The notes: generated by a model from the letters alone, not told the origin. 64,000 nucleotides of DNA from Roseihalotalea indica (GCF_022458895.1 NZ_JAINFL010000001.1:744001-808000); one strand, 5' to 3'. Numbered from the stretch's first letter, positions 52,329 through 61,963 are shown. Translations and numbers: made by a program.

Positions 52329-53879
52329 ATGAAACGAGCAAGAAATCTAAAAAATATGAAAAAGTTAGTGTTGTTAACGCTATCAATCTTCCTGGTAATA
52401 GAGTCCTGTAATAACCTGGACCTCCAGCCGCTGGATCGCGTTACCGAAGATGCGTATTATAAGACCAAACCCGAATTTGACGGGGCGATCTTCGCCTCGT
52501 ACTCTTCCATTCAGAAGTTCTGGGGAAATAGTAGCGAAACCATCGGCGAACATGGCGAATATTGGAAAATATCGCTAGCCACCACCGATGATATGGCCGC
52601 CGATGATATCACGGCAGATGGTATATCCCGAAACCTGGACAATCTGATCTTTGATCCCTTTGCCGTACCCTTTCAGGCACTTTATTCCATGATCTACGAG
52701 GGAATCTACCGGGCTAATCTGGTAATAGATAAGCTGGATGGCGAAAATGAACTTACCGAAGCTCAAAAAACGGAACTGGAAGGAGAAGCTAAATTTTTAC
52801 GGGCCTGGTTTCATTTTCAGGCTCTGAAAATGTGGGGAACTCCGCCGCTCGCATTACAAGTTAACCGTAGTCTTAGCAGTCTTGCCTTGCCCAATGCTAC
52901 CCAGGAGGAATTGTACAGCCAGATTTTATCTGACTTCAGTGATGCCGCCAATCAGCTGCCCGAAGCCTGGGACGACGCCAACCTGGGTAGAGCTACTGCC
53001 TGGGCTGCTAAAGCGTATATTGGTAAAGTAAACGTCTGGAAGGAAGATTGGCCCGCCGCTATTACTTCCTTTGAGGATGTGATCCAAAACGGCCCCTACA
53101 TGATATTGCCTAGCTACGAAGATGTGTTTGCCTACGACAATGAGAATAACGCCGAGTCTATCTTTGAGATACAGTTTGGCGGCCCTTTCTCGGATGATAA
53201 CATTTGGGTGTTTGATGATATTCACTCCGAAGCCTTTAAAGCTAGCCAGGGCATTGGCCGCGGTAATATGCTGGATGCTGGAAACGGAGCACCTGGCGGA
53301 AAGGACGGTTGGTTGGCACCTACCCAGGATCTTCTGGCCGCTTATGAACCGGGAGATATACGTCGTCCCCTGACGATCTATATGGAAGGAGACACATACT
53401 ATACTACCAATCCATACGAGGCCGTCCCTTATGATCCGGAGTGGTCTTCTACTAACCTTACCATGGCCAAGTACCGCGGCGAGCGCAATGTCGTACCGGA
53501 TAACCATGCGGGCCACGGTCAGGCTGACTTTGATAACGAACGTTGGTTCCGCTTTGCCGAACTAAAGTTGCTTTACGCCGAAGCCCTGATCGAGCAGGGG
53601 CGTGATGCCGAAGCCCTAATCCAAATCAACGACATTCGGGCCCGAGCCGGGTTAGCTGCCTTAACAGCACCGGCAAATATCACCGAAGCACTACGGCACG
53701 AGAAGCGAATAGAGCTGGCAATGGAGCCTCATCGCTGGTTTGATATTACCCGATGGGGTATCGGTCCTGAAATCTTCGGGGATCGCTGGAACGACCGCCT
53801 CAATCTGTTCCCTTTCCCTCAGTCAGAGCTTGACCGTAGTCAGGGACTGCTGAAGCAAAATCCGGGGTATGGAGGTTAA
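52329..53879 (+). CDS. SusD/RagB family lipoprotein
   Basis: A 516-residue surface glycan-binding lipoprotein. The lipobox is in SIFLVIESC; the frame starts at ATG 52329, though the ATG at 52356 (MKKLVLLTLS) would give a more compact signal peptide. SusD features: FLRAWFHFQALKMWGTPPLA, NEAEVL-type middle regions (WFRFAELKLLYAEALIEQG), ALRHEKRIELAMEPHRWFDI and the terminal FPQSELDRS-LLKQNPGY. It is the partner of the SusC just upstream and is closed by a terminator. Confidence 0.94.
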   Translation: MKRARNLKNMKKLVLLTLSIFLVIESCNNLDLQPLDRVTEDAYYKTKPEFDGAIFASYSSIQKFWGNSSETIGEHGEYWKISLATTDDMAADDITADGISRNLDNLIFDPFAVPFQALYSMIYEGIYRANLVIDKLDGENELTEAQKTELEGEAKFLRAWFHFQALKMWGTPPLALQVNRSLSSLALPNATQEELYSQILSDFSDAANQLPEAWDDANLGRATAWAAKAYIGKVNVWKEDWPAAITSFEDVIQNGPYMILPSYEDVFAYDNENNAESIFEIQFGGPFSDDNIWVFDDIHSEAFKASQGIGRGNMLDAGNGAPGGKDGWLAPTQDLLAAYEPGDIRRPLTIYMEGDTYYTTNPYEAVPYDPEWSSTNLTMAKYRGERNVVPDNHAGHGQADFDNERWFRFAELKLLYAEALIEQGRDAEALIQINDIRARAGLAALTAPANITEALRHEKRIELAMEPHRWFDITRWGIGPEIFGDRWNDRLNLFPFPQSELDRSQGLLKQNPGYGG

Positions 53880-53910
53880 TCATTAAATAATATTTAGCTA
53901 TATGATTACA

Positions 53911-53940
53911 AAAGCAACCTCTCGCTTAGGTTGCTTTTTC
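53911..53940 (+). terminator. Terminator of the second SusCD pair
   Basis: Stem AAAGCAACCT (53911-53920) and AGGTTGCTTT (53928-53937) followed by TTC and a TTTT run. It lies inside the frame that would extend the next gene back to 53902, supporting the start at 53977. Confidence 0.75.
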
Positions 53941-53976
53941 TTTTATATTGAAGTTGGATTCGCCAAGCCGAAGACC

Positions 53977-56900
53977 ATGATCAAAGGAAACCTTTCCCTG
54001 CAGTATGCATTTCTTCTTCTACTGTTAGCCACTGCTTGCGGACAGCAACGCACCACGGTTTTCAAACAATTGCCGGCCGATCAAACAAATGTTCATTTCA
54101 GCAACACGCTGGAAGAAGATAGTATCTATCATGTGTACTCTTACATGAACATGTACACCGGAGCGGGAGTAGCGGCCGGAGATGTGAATAATGACGGGCT
54201 GCCGGATCTCTATTTTAGCGGCAATCAGGTGACCGGAAGGCTTTATCTCAATCAGGGTGATCTAACGTTTAAGGATGTTACCGAGGCGGCCGGTCTTACC
54301 AATGATCGGTGGGGCACGGGAGTAACGATGGTAGACATCAACCAGGATGGCTGGACGGATATCTATGTGTGCGTATCAGGCATTGGCTCCGACGAAGACC
54401 GCGCCAACCTGCTGTACGTCAACAATCAGGACGGTACTTTCAACGAACGAGCCAAAGAGTACGGTCTGGCCGATTCTCGCCAAATTATGCATGCCGCCTT
54501 CCTGGATTATGACCGCGATAACGATCTGGATGCCTTCCTGATTGTAAACCCCACCGACTCAGTATTTCAGGTAGATACCATCAAACCCCGAAAGACCAAG
54601 GGGCAATCTAGCAGCACAGATGTGCTCTACCGCAATGAAGGAGGCAAGTTCGTGGATGTCTCTCAGGAAGCGGGCATTCTGGTAGAAGGGCAGAGCCTGG
54701 GAGTGTCCGTCAGCGATATCAATCAGGACGGCTGGCCGGATATTTACCTCTCCAATGATTTTATTGGTAATGATGTGCTGTACATCAACCAGCAGAACGG
54801 TACCTTTCATGATGAGGCGGCGGCTTACTTCAAGCATACCAGCTATGCCGGAATGGGCAACGACGTAGCAGATTTTAACAACGATGGATTGGTTGATATT
54901 GTGGAGCTGGATATGCGGCCCGAAGATAATTTCCGCCGCAAATTAATACTGCCCGGCACCAATTATGAGCGTTTTCAACTGGCTCTTAAAAGCGGCTACC
55001 ACCCTCAGTTTACGCGCAACACCCTACAATGGAACCGGGGCAACGGACACTTCAGCGAAATCAGCTTTCTCTCCGGTATCAGTAGCACCGACTGGAGCTG
55101 GAGTGCCCTGCTGGGCGATTACGACAATGATGGTGATAAGGACCTGTTCGTGACCAATGGGTTTCGCCGCGATCTGGGCGACCTGGATTATATCAACTAC
55201 CAGCAAACCTACAATACGGCTATGGGGTCTGCCGAAGCGAAAATTGCCAAAAAGCGGGCCGAGGTGCAAAAGTTGGAAGGCGCCAGCGTATCGGACTACC
55301 TGTTTGAAAACCAGGGCGATCTCACCTTCACCGATCAGTCGAGAGCCTGGGGCATTCGCGAAAAAGGGTTCTCCAACGGAGCCGTATACGTAGATTTAGA
55401 TAATGATGGAGACCTAGAACTGGTGGTAAACACCATTAATAGCGAAGCGCACATCTACGAGAACCAAAGTAACCAACAACCCGACCGGAATTACCTAAAA
55501 GTAGCCTTTCAGGGATCAGTGGGTAACCGGCAGGGAATTGGTGCTAAATTATTTGCCTATCAGCCGGGACGAGTGCAACTATATGAGAATAATCTTAGCC
55601 GGGGCTACGCATCTAGTGTAGAACCTGTATTACACATCGGGTTGGGGGCTGATAGTCTCGTAGATTCGCTGGTAGTTGTCTGGCCCAATAATGCGTCTCA
55701 ACGGCTGAACCAGGTGAAAGTAAATCAGCACCTTATACTGACTTATGAAGAAGCTGACTTAAATACCAACCTTATACAACCTAAATCTTCCGATGAGCCT
55801 GTTTTTAAAGAATTGAGCGACTCGTTAGGCATCCGCTACACCCACCGGGAAAATGACTTTGTAGACTTTCGGCGGCAGCGCATCCTGCCTCATATGCACT
55901 CTCGCGGAGGGCCAGGACTGGCGGTAGGAGATATTAATGGAGACGGACTGGAAGACTTCTATGTGGGCGGAGCCGCTGGCTTTTGCGGGCAGTTTTTTAT
56001 CCAGACACCCAAAGGTGCTTTTGTTTCTCAACCCCTGAAAGAGGGCTGCGATTCGGAGGATATGGGTGCGTTATTATTTGATGCCGATGCCGACGCGGAT
56101 CTGGACCTATACATCGTTAGCGGTGGTAGTGCTTTTCCCAAAGACAGCAAACAGTGTCAGGACCGGCTATATCGAAATGATGGTTTGGGCAACTTTTCAT
56201 TAGATGCTTCTGCACTCCCTACCATCACCGCCAGCGGTTCCTGCGTAGTAGCCAGTGATTACGATCGGGATGGCGATCTGGATTTATTTGTCGGTGGAAG
56301 GATAGTACCCGGGGAGTACCCGCTACCTGCCCAAAGCCATCTCTTACGAAACGATCGTGGCCACTTTTCTGATATCACATCCAATGTAGCTCCCGAACTG
56401 ACCGAAGCCGGATTGGTGACTACCGCTTTATGGACAGATTATGATAATGACGGTTGGGTAGACCTGCTGGTGACCGGTGAGTTCATGCCACTTCGTTTTT
56501 TCCGGAACCAGCAAGGGAAACTGGTAGAGCAAACGGAAGAAACCGGGCTATCGGCCACCGGTGGATGGTGGAACAGCCTGGCCGGTGGGGACTTTGATCA
56601 CGATGGCGATACTGATTACATTGCCGGGAACCTGGGATTGAACAGTCCGTACCGGGCCTCACCGGATGAACCGCTGTGTGTGTATGCCAGCGATTACGAT
56701 AAAAACGGTAGTGTTGATCCGGTGATGTGCTACTACGTGCAGGGCGAAAACTACCTTGCCCATACGCGGGATGATCTTATCAAACAGATTACGGCCATGC
56801 GAGCCCGTTTCAAGACTTACCACGAGTATGCCTCGACTACCTTTGAGAATTCCTTTTTGCCGCAGGAAATTGAAGCTGCCTACGTGGTTCGCAGCGACCG

Positions 56901-57492
56901 TCTGGAGAGCAGTTACCTGGAAAACCTGGGACAAGGCAAATTCCAGCTTCATTCGCTTCCCACAGAAGCGCAGGTAGCACCGCTCTACGGAATGCTGGTT
57001 CAAGATTACAATCAGGATGGTAACCTGGATGTGCTGTGGACGGGCAACTCCTACGCTACAGATGTTTCCGCTGGTCCTTACGATGCCTCTCTGGGCGGAT
57101 TGTTGCTGGGCGATGGTCAGGGCAACTTTACATCTGTGCCTCCCGCCCAAAGTGGCTTTATTGCCGATGGTGATGCCAAAGGACTGGTACAACTTTCGTT
57201 GGATGGTCAGCTTCTAACGGTAGTGGGTAATAATTCTCAGCCCATGCAGGCGTTTGCGTCAGCCAGCGAGATGAAAGCCTATATAGCTGCCGATGACGAC
57301 GCTTTTGCTATGGTAACCCTAGCTGATGGTACGAATTTCAAGCACGAATTCAGCTACGGTACGGCCTACCTATCGCAACCCTCGCGGACGTTGTGGTATC
57401 CGGCAACCGTTCAGGAAATAAAGGTGACTACCTTTCAGGGAGAACAAAAGGAGATTGTTCCAGATGGTATGGCCCGGTCTTCTTCAGAATAA
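53977..57492 (+). CDS. CRTAC1-type VCBS/FG-GAP repeat lipoprotein with ASPIC/UnbV domain
   Basis: A 1171-residue lipoprotein (MIKGNLSLQYAFLLLLLATAC, lipobox). It contains many Ca2+-binding FG-GAP/VCBS repeats with the D-x-[DN]-x-DG-x-x-D signature (for example GDVNNDGLPDLYFSG; DINQDGWTDIYV; GDYDNDGDKDLFVTNG; ASDYDRDGDLDLFVGG; QDYNQDGNLDVLWTG), forming beta-propellers. An ASPIC/UnbV domain (VEPVLHIGLGADSLVDSLVV) lies in the middle. Such proteins commonly accompany SusC/SusD pairs in Bacteroidota, but their ligand is not known. It follows the second SusD and is set off by a terminator. Confidence 0.88.
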   Translation: MIKGNLSLQYAFLLLLLATACGQQRTTVFKQLPADQTNVHFSNTLEEDSIYHVYSYMNMYTGAGVAAGDVNNDGLPDLYFSGNQVTGRLYLNQGDLTFKDVTEAAGLTNDRWGTGVTMVDINQDGWTDIYVCVSGIGSDEDRANLLYVNNQDGTFNERAKEYGLADSRQIMHAAFLDYDRDNDLDAFLIVNPTDSVFQVDTIKPRKTKGQSSSTDVLYRNEGGKFVDVSQEAGILVEGQSLGVSVSDINQDGWPDIYLSNDFIGNDVLYINQQNGTFHDEAAAYFKHTSYAGMGNDVADFNNDGLVDIVELDMRPEDNFRRKLILPGTNYERFQLALKSGYHPQFTRNTLQWNRGNGHFSEISFLSGISSTDWSWSALLGDYDNDGDKDLFVTNGFRRDLGDLDYINYQQTYNTAMGSAEAKIAKKRAEVQKLEGASVSDYLFENQGDLTFTDQSRAWGIREKGFSNGAVYVDLDNDGDLELVVNTINSEAHIYENQSNQQPDRNYLKVAFQGSVGNRQGIGAKLFAYQPGRVQLYENNLSRGYASSVEPVLHIGLGADSLVDSLVVVWPNNASQRLNQVKVNQHLILTYEEADLNTNLIQPKSSDEPVFKELSDSLGIRYTHRENDFVDFRRQRILPHMHSRGGPGLAVGDINGDGLEDFYVGGAAGFCGQFFIQTPKGAFVSQPLKEGCDSEDMGALLFDADADADLDLYIVSGGSAFPKDSKQCQDRLYRNDGLGNFSLDASALPTITASGSCVVASDYDRDGDLDLFVGGRIVPGEYPLPAQSHLLRNDRGHFSDITSNVAPELTEAGLVTTALWTDYDNDGWVDLLVTGEFMPLRFFRNQQGKLVEQTEETGLSATGGWWNSLAGGDFDHDGDTDYIAGNLGLNSPYRASPDEPLCVYASDYDKNGSVDPVMCYYVQGENYLAHTRDDLIKQITAMRARFKTYHEYASTTFENSFLPQEIEAAYVVRSDRLESSYLENLGQGKFQLHSLPTEAQVAPLYGMLVQDYNQDGNLDVLWTGNSYATDVSAGPYDASLGGLLLGDGQGNFTSVPPAQSGFIADGDAKGLVQLSLDGQLLTVVGNNSQPMQAFASASEMKAYIAADDDAFAMVTLADGTNFKHEFSYGTAYLSQPSRTLWYPATVQEIKVTTFQGEQKEIVPDGMARSSSE

Positions 57493-57511
57493 TTGGTTGT
57501 TATGCCGGATT

Positions 57512-58333
57512 TTACTTCTTGTAATCATCCAGCAACTGCGCCATCTGCTGTTGTAATTGCTGGGCGGCCTTCCTTGCCTGTTTGGCAAAATCTTCATCCG
57601 ATCCGGCATAAATAATTCCGCGTGATGAGTTCACCAGCAGCCCGCAGCGGTCAGTCATTCCGTAGCGAGCTACCTCTTCCAGGCTTCCACCCTGCGCACC
57701 CACTCCCGGCACCAGCAGAAAATGGTCAGGAATGATCTGTCGAATTTCTTTCAGTTTTTCGGCCTGCGTGGCTCCAACTACGTACATCAGTTGTTCGGCG
57801 GAGCCCCATTGCTGGCTGGTAGAGAGCACCTGCTGGTAAAGCGGAGTTTGAGTATCTGATAGCGACAAATGCTGAAAATCATGGCTTCCTTTATTAGAAG
57901 TGAGCGCCAGCAGAATTACCCATTTCCCGGCATGTTGCAAAAAGGGAGTAACGGAGTCTTCACCCATGTAGGGCGCTACCGTGATGGAGTCAAAGTCATA
58001 CGTTTCAAAGAAGGCTTTGGCGTACATGGCTGAAGTATTGCCAATATCCCCGCGCTTGGCATCGGCAATGGTAAAGAACTCATTCGGGATGTACTCTACT
58101 GTCTTTTGCAGACTTTCCCAGCCTGCCGGGCCCAAAGATTCATAAAAGGCAATATTCGGCTTATAAGCCACGCAGTAATCAGCAGTAGCATCAATAATCT
58201 GACGGTTAAACGCAAAGATCGGGTCATCTTCTCGGTGCAGGTGCCGGGGAATTTTGGTGAGGTCAGGATCAAGCCCTACGCACAAAAATGAGCTTTTCTG
58301 TTGAATCTGGCGAAAGAGGTCAGTTTGAGTCAT
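57512..58333 (-). CDS. pyrF: Orotidine 5'-phosphate decarboxylase
   Basis: A 273-residue pyrimidine synthesis enzyme converting OMP to UMP. Motifs: [15 protein letters not shown] (substrate and start of barrel), [14 protein letters not shown], the catalytic [13 protein letters not shown] (Asp-x-Lys-x-x-Asp), [19 protein letters not shown] and [11 protein letters not shown]. Length and the loop before the catalytic motif place it in the longer bacterial class II type. The frame reaches 58372, but the ATG at 58333 is correct (MTQTDLFRQ). It is convergent with the VCBS lipoprotein gene. Confidence 0.93.
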   Translation of the reverse strand: MTQTDLFRQIQQKSSFLCVGLDPDLTKIPRHLHREDDPIFAFNRQIIDATADYCVAYKPNIAFYESLGPAGWESLQKTVEYIPNEFFTIADAKRGDIGNTSAMYAKAFFETYDFDSITVAPYMGEDSVTPFLQHAGKWVILLALTSNKGSHDFQHLSLSDTQTPLYQQVLSTSQQWGSAEQLMYVVGATQAEKLKEIRQIIPDHFLLVPGVGAQGGSLEEVARYGMTDRCGLLVNSSRGIIYAGSDEDFAKQARKAAQQLQQQMAQLLDDYKK

Positions 58334-58478
58334 AATGGGGAGGCGCAATTCGTTTCCGCTAAAATACATCATCTTTACATACGAGGCATTAATCAGGTAG
58401 TAAAAGCTGTCAAGTGCCTTTCTAAAAAGAAAGTTGTTTTCTTCTCAACCAAATTGCAGCACTACCGTATTTAAAAAT

Positions 58479-58492
58479 ATACCGATTGGTAT
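58479..58492 (+). promoter_or_regulatory. TetR operator 1 (autoregulatory)
   Basis: ATACCGATTGGTAT, an inverted repeat of ATACC/GGTAT around GATT, 14 bp before the tetR start codon. The same 14 bases recur at 59112-59125 and, with AG for GA in the spacer, at 60572-60585. Confidence 0.8.
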
Positions 58493-58506
58493 TTTTATAA
58501 AAGAAC

Positions 58507-59094
58507 ATGAGTAAAGCAGAGCGGACCCGACAGTATATTATTGAGAAAACGGCCCCTATCTTCAACACCAAGGGGTACGCAGGTACCTCTCTGCACGATA
58601 TGACTGAAGCCACAGGATTGACAAAAGGTAGCATCTACGGAAACTTTGAGAATAAGGATGAGGTGGCCGTTGCCGCCTTCCGGCACAATGCCAAATTGCT
58701 TTGGAGCCACATTCAGGCAGAAGTAAACCGAAATACATCATATAAAGAAAAGCTGCTGGCCTACCCAAAAGTGTATAAAAAGCTCTTTTCCCAGCCCTTG
58801 ATTATCGGCGGTTGTCCTCTGGTAAATACCGCTACCGAAGCTGACGATACGCACCCGCTACTCAGAAAAGAAGTAAGCCAGGCGATGGAAGGCTGGAAGA
58901 AAGAACTCGTCAATCTGATTGAAAAAGGAATACAGGCGGGTGAGTTTAAGGAAATCAATGACCCGGAACAGGAAGCATTGACGATCATTGCCACTATAGA
59001 AGGTGCCATCACCATCACTAAACTCACTGGAAAATCTAATTATTTAAAAAAGATGATGGACGCCCTTCAGAAACAGATTCAGGCTCTCACATAA
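58507..59094 (+). CDS. TetR/AcrR family transcriptional regulator
   Basis: A 195-residue repressor. The N-terminal TetR helix-turn-helix is clear (RTRQYIIEKTAPIFNTKGYA, then TSLHDMTEATGLTKGSIYGNF and KDEVAVAAF). The C-terminal ligand-binding helices carry GGCPLVNTATEADDTHPLL, the conserved TetR C-terminal signature of the YcdC/AcrR group. Its own promoter region contains operator 1, and operators 2 and 3 precede the next two genes, so it should repress this whole gene cluster. The inducing ligand is unknown; quinones, fatty acids and disulfide stress are possible. Confidence 0.92.
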   Translation: MSKAERTRQYIIEKTAPIFNTKGYAGTSLHDMTEATGLTKGSIYGNFENKDEVAVAAFRHNAKLLWSHIQAEVNRNTSYKEKLLAYPKVYKKLFSQPLIIGGCPLVNTATEADDTHPLLRKEVSQAMEGWKKELVNLIEKGIQAGEFKEINDPEQEALTIIATIEGAITITKLTGKSNYLKKMMDALQKQIQALT

Positions 59095-59110
59095 AAAATT
59101 TGTTCTAAAA

Positions 59111-59126
59111 TATACCGATTGGTATA
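59111..59126 (+). promoter_or_regulatory. TetR operator 2
   Basis: TATACCGATTGGTATA, a 16-bp palindrome with the same 14-base core as operator 1, placed 15 bp before the dihydrolipoyl dehydrogenase start codon. Confidence 0.8.
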
Positions 59127-59141
59127 AAAAATTTAACAATT

Positions 59142-60548
59142 ATGGATCAATCGTATGATATTGTCGTCATCGGCTCGGGCCCGGGCGGTTACGTAGCGGC
59201 CATTCGGGCGGCCCAACTAGGGTACAAAACTGCTATTGTGGAGAAATACAGCACGCTGGGCGGCACCTGCACTAATGTGGGCTGTATTCCTTCTAAGGCC
59301 TTGCTGGATAGCACCGAACATTACCATCTGGCTCAAACCAAGTTTGCCGCACACGGGATCAAAACCGGCAACGTAGAGGTGAACATTGCCCAACTATTTC
59401 GCCGCAAAAGCGAAGTGGTTAAACAAAACACCAGCGGGCTTACCTTTCTGATGAAGAAGAACAAGATTGAGGTGATTGAAGGAAAAGCCTCGTTCGTTAG
59501 CAATCAGGCTATAAAAGTGGCTAAAAACGATGGCTCACGAGTGCGGGTGGAGAGTAAATACTTCATCATCGCGACCGGCTCTAAACCTGCCACCATCCCG
59601 GGAGTAGTGATCGACAAAAAACGCATCATTACCTCTACCGAAGCACTGGATTTATCGGAGAAGCCGGAAAGCATGGTCATTATTGGTGGGGGAGTAATTG
59701 GAGCCGAGATGGCTTCCATTTATGCGCGTCTGGGAGTGAAAGTTACCATCATCGAGTATACTGATAGTCTGATTCCGACTATGGACCGGGAGCTGGGCAA
59801 AGAACTGAAGAAAGTGCTGGCGAAGGAGGGTATCTCAGTGCTACTAAGTCACAAAGTGCAACGGGCTGAAAACCAGGGTAACCATGCCGTAGTACATTAC
59901 CTGGATCAACAGGAAAAAGAACAGCAATTGAAGGCAGACTACTGTCTGGTAGCGGTAGGGCGAAAACCATATACCGAAGGACTGGGGCTGGAAAATACTC
60001 GGGTGGAATTAGACGAACGAGGTAGAGTAAAAACCAATGAAAAGCTGCAAACGGCAGAAGCAAATATCTACGCCATTGGTGATGTGATTGCCGGACCCAT
60101 GCTAGCCCATAAGGCGGAAGAGGAAGGAGTATTTGTAGCCGAAACGATCGACGGGCAAAAGCCGCACATTCACTACCATCTGATTCCCGGAGTGGTGTAT
60201 ACCTGGCCGGAAGTAGCTTCGGTAGGGTATACCGAAGAACAGCTTAAAGCCCAAAACATTCCCTATCGCTCCGGCAAATTTCCGTTCTCAGTGCTGGGTA
60301 GATCTCGAGCCGCTATGGAAACCGATGGGTTTGCCAAGGTGCTTTCTGACCCTAAATACGGCGAAGTGCTGGGAGTGCATCTTATTGGCCCCCGGGCTGC
60401 CGACCTTATTGCCCAGGCCGTAGTGGCTATGGAATACGAAGTGACCGACAGCGATATGACTACTATCTCGTATGCCCATCCGACCTACGCTGAGGCTTTG
60501 AAAGAAGCGTATCTGATTGCTTCGGGCAAAGGAGCACTTAACTATTAA
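59142..60548 (+). CDS. lpdA: Dihydrolipoyl dehydrogenase (stand-alone, TetR-controlled)
   Basis: A 468-residue flavoprotein disulfide reductase that reoxidises dihydrolipoamide with NAD+. FAD motif IGSGPGGYVAA, redox pair Cys43/Cys48 (GGTCTNVGCIPSKALL), NAD-binding GGGVIGAEMASIYARLG, FAD-tail YAIGDVIAGPMLAHKAEEEG and the C-terminal YAHPTYAEALKEAYL with the catalytic His and Glu. No lipoyl-bearing E2 or E1 subunit gene is adjacent, and a TetR operator rather than a dehydrogenase-complex promoter controls it. It may serve a specialised redox role as well as, or instead of, a 2-oxoacid complex. Confidence 0.92.
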   Translation: MDQSYDIVVIGSGPGGYVAAIRAAQLGYKTAIVEKYSTLGGTCTNVGCIPSKALLDSTEHYHLAQTKFAAHGIKTGNVEVNIAQLFRRKSEVVKQNTSGLTFLMKKNKIEVIEGKASFVSNQAIKVAKNDGSRVRVESKYFIIATGSKPATIPGVVIDKKRIITSTEALDLSEKPESMVIIGGGVIGAEMASIYARLGVKVTIIEYTDSLIPTMDRELGKELKKVLAKEGISVLLSHKVQRAENQGNHAVVHYLDQQEKEQQLKADYCLVAVGRKPYTEGLGLENTRVELDERGRVKTNEKLQTAEANIYAIGDVIAGPMLAHKAEEEGVFVAETIDGQKPHIHYHLIPGVVYTWPEVASVGYTEEQLKAQNIPYRSGKFPFSVLGRSRAAMETDGFAKVLSDPKYGEVLGVHLIGPRAADLIAQAVVAMEYEVTDSDMTTISYAHPTYAEALKEAYLIASGKGALNY

Positions 60549-60570
60549 TGCAAAAATTTTTAATCAAAAA

Positions 60571-60586
60571 TATACCAGTTGGTATA
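60571..60586 (+). promoter_or_regulatory. TetR operator 3
   Basis: TATACCAGTTGGTATA, the same palindrome as operator 2 with AG for GA in the centre, 20 bp before the SDR start at 60606. Confidence 0.75.
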
Positions 60587-60605
60587 CTCACTAAATCCTT
60601 TAAAA

Positions 60606-61301
60606 ATGAAAACAACAGGAAATACTGTATTGATCACCGGCGGCTCTGCCGGAATCGGTTTTGAAATAGCCAGACTATTTTCCGAATATGGAAATAAAGT
60701 CATCATTACCGGCAGGAGCCAGGAGCGATTGGCTCAGGCCGCTCAAAAGCTACTGAATGTGATTCCACTGCAAAGCGATGTGACCAGCGAAACTGATATA
60801 CTGGCGCTGGTTGAGGAAATAAAAGCAAACTATCCGGACCTGAATGTGCTGATCAATAATGCGGGAAAAGCCGATGTCTACAAGCTGGTCGCGGGTTCTG
60901 ATGCCTTCACCAAAGCCCGGCAGGAAATGTTAACGAACTATCTTTCCATCATCCGACTGACTGAGCTGCTATTACCCGTGCTGGAAAAGCAGGCGGAGTC
61001 AGCCATTGTCAATGTGTCTTCTATTGTGGCTTTCCGGCCTAGCGTGGTGTTGCCTACCTACTCGGCCAGCAAAGCGGCTTTGCACTCTTATACCCAGTCG
61101 TTACGAGCTGCTTTGCAGGAAACCGGCTCGGTAGAGGTATACGAACTCATGCCACCTCTGGTGAACACCGATTTCTCTCAGGCCATTGGTGGGGCTGCGG
61201 GCATTGATCCGGCGGAGGTTGCTCAAGATTTGCTACAGGCTTTTCAGGCTAAGCAGTGGGAAGTACCCGTAGGCGATACCAAACAGTTTTTCGCTGCCTG
61301 A
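60606..61301 (+). CDS. SDR family oxidoreductase (DltE-like)
   Basis: A 231-residue short-chain dehydrogenase. ITGGSAGIGFEIARLF (nucleotide binding), NVLINNAGKADV, NVSSIVAFRP (Ser), YSASKAALHSYTQSL (Tyr and Lys) and the LMPPLVNTDFS segment typical of DltE-type members. The upstream frame to 60579 overlaps the operator; ATG 60606 is the start. Operator 3 places it in the TetR regulon with the dihydrolipoyl dehydrogenase. Substrate unknown. Confidence 0.88.
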   Translation: MKTTGNTVLITGGSAGIGFEIARLFSEYGNKVIITGRSQERLAQAAQKLLNVIPLQSDVTSETDILALVEEIKANYPDLNVLINNAGKADVYKLVAGSDAFTKARQEMLTNYLSIIRLTELLLPVLEKQAESAIVNVSSIVAFRPSVVLPTYSASKAALHSYTQSLRAALQETGSVEVYELMPPLVNTDFSQAIGGAAGIDPAEVAQDLLQAFQAKQWEVPVGDTKQFFAA

Positions 61302-61334
61302 TAACTTAAATAATGTCAGAAATAGAACCGATGG

Positions 61335-61367
61335 GCAGGATATCCGGAGAAGCGTCCGGTATCCTGC
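61335..61367 (+). terminator. Stem-loop between the SDR and thioesterase genes
   Basis: Arms GCAGGATATCCGGA (61335-61348) and TCCGGTATCCTGC (61355-61367), with one bulged base. There is no T-tract, so attenuation is as likely as termination. Confidence 0.4.
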
Positions 61368-61418
61368 TTCGGTTTGCCGATGTAACAAGAACAAACCCTC
61401 ACGTAAAATTTATTACTC

Positions 61419-61853
61419 ATGGACCAACTCGCCTGGATGAAATCAATGGAAGGAAAACCCTTCTCTACCTCACCTTCTCCCTTTATGCACTGGCTCAAAC
61501 CAGTCATTGTAAAAGCCGAAAAAGGATCGTTAACTTTCCGATACACCGTTCGCAAAGATATGACCAATCCGATAGGCATCCTGCACGGCGGGGTTACTGC
61601 GGCTATTATTGATGACCTGATGGGAGCTACGCTTTTTTCTTTGAACGAAACCGAGTTTTTCACTACCATCAACAATGTCATTGATTATTTCGCCAGTGCT
61701 CGTCCGGGTGATGAGATTATTGCCGAAACGCAGATCATCAAAAAGGGGAAAACCATTGCCAATATGCAGTGCGAAGTGTGGCTGGCGGATAAATCTAAAA
61801 TGATTGCCCGGGGTTACTCCAACCTGATGAAGCTGGAACCCCGAAATCCTTAA
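61419..61853 (+). CDS. PaaI family hotdog-fold thioesterase
   Basis: A 144-residue cytoplasmic thioesterase of the hotdog fold. The signature NPIGILHGGVTAAIIDDLMG carries the HGG turn and the Asp/Glu region of PaaI-type acyl-CoA hydrolases. The following YFASARPGDEIIAETQIIKKG and C-terminal strand complete the fold. It lies 117 bp after the SDR on the same strand with no clear TetR operator of its own, so it may or may not belong to that regulon. Confidence 0.87.
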   Translation: MDQLAWMKSMEGKPFSTSPSPFMHWLKPVIVKAEKGSLTFRYTVRKDMTNPIGILHGGVTAAIIDDLMGATLFSLNETEFFTTINNVIDYFASARPGDEIIAETQIIKKGKTIANMQCEVWLADKSKMIARGYSNLMKLEPRNP

Positions 61854-61963
61854 GAAGCTAATAAAGGATCGGATTTATGATATTTCAGGTATTTGGTTAG
61901 ATTAGCTATCAAATCTAAAAGTAGCTGCCATTGCCAGCCGAGCAGTCCCCAAACTGAAAATTC

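Noticed and set aside
53902..53976. Upstream extension of the VCBS lipoprotein to 53902
   Set aside because: It would run through a clear terminator and would bury the SPII signal peptide that starts at 53977.
61313..61612. 99-codon frame overlapping the thioesterase gene
   Set aside because: It covers a stem-loop and overlaps the real thioesterase reading frame.
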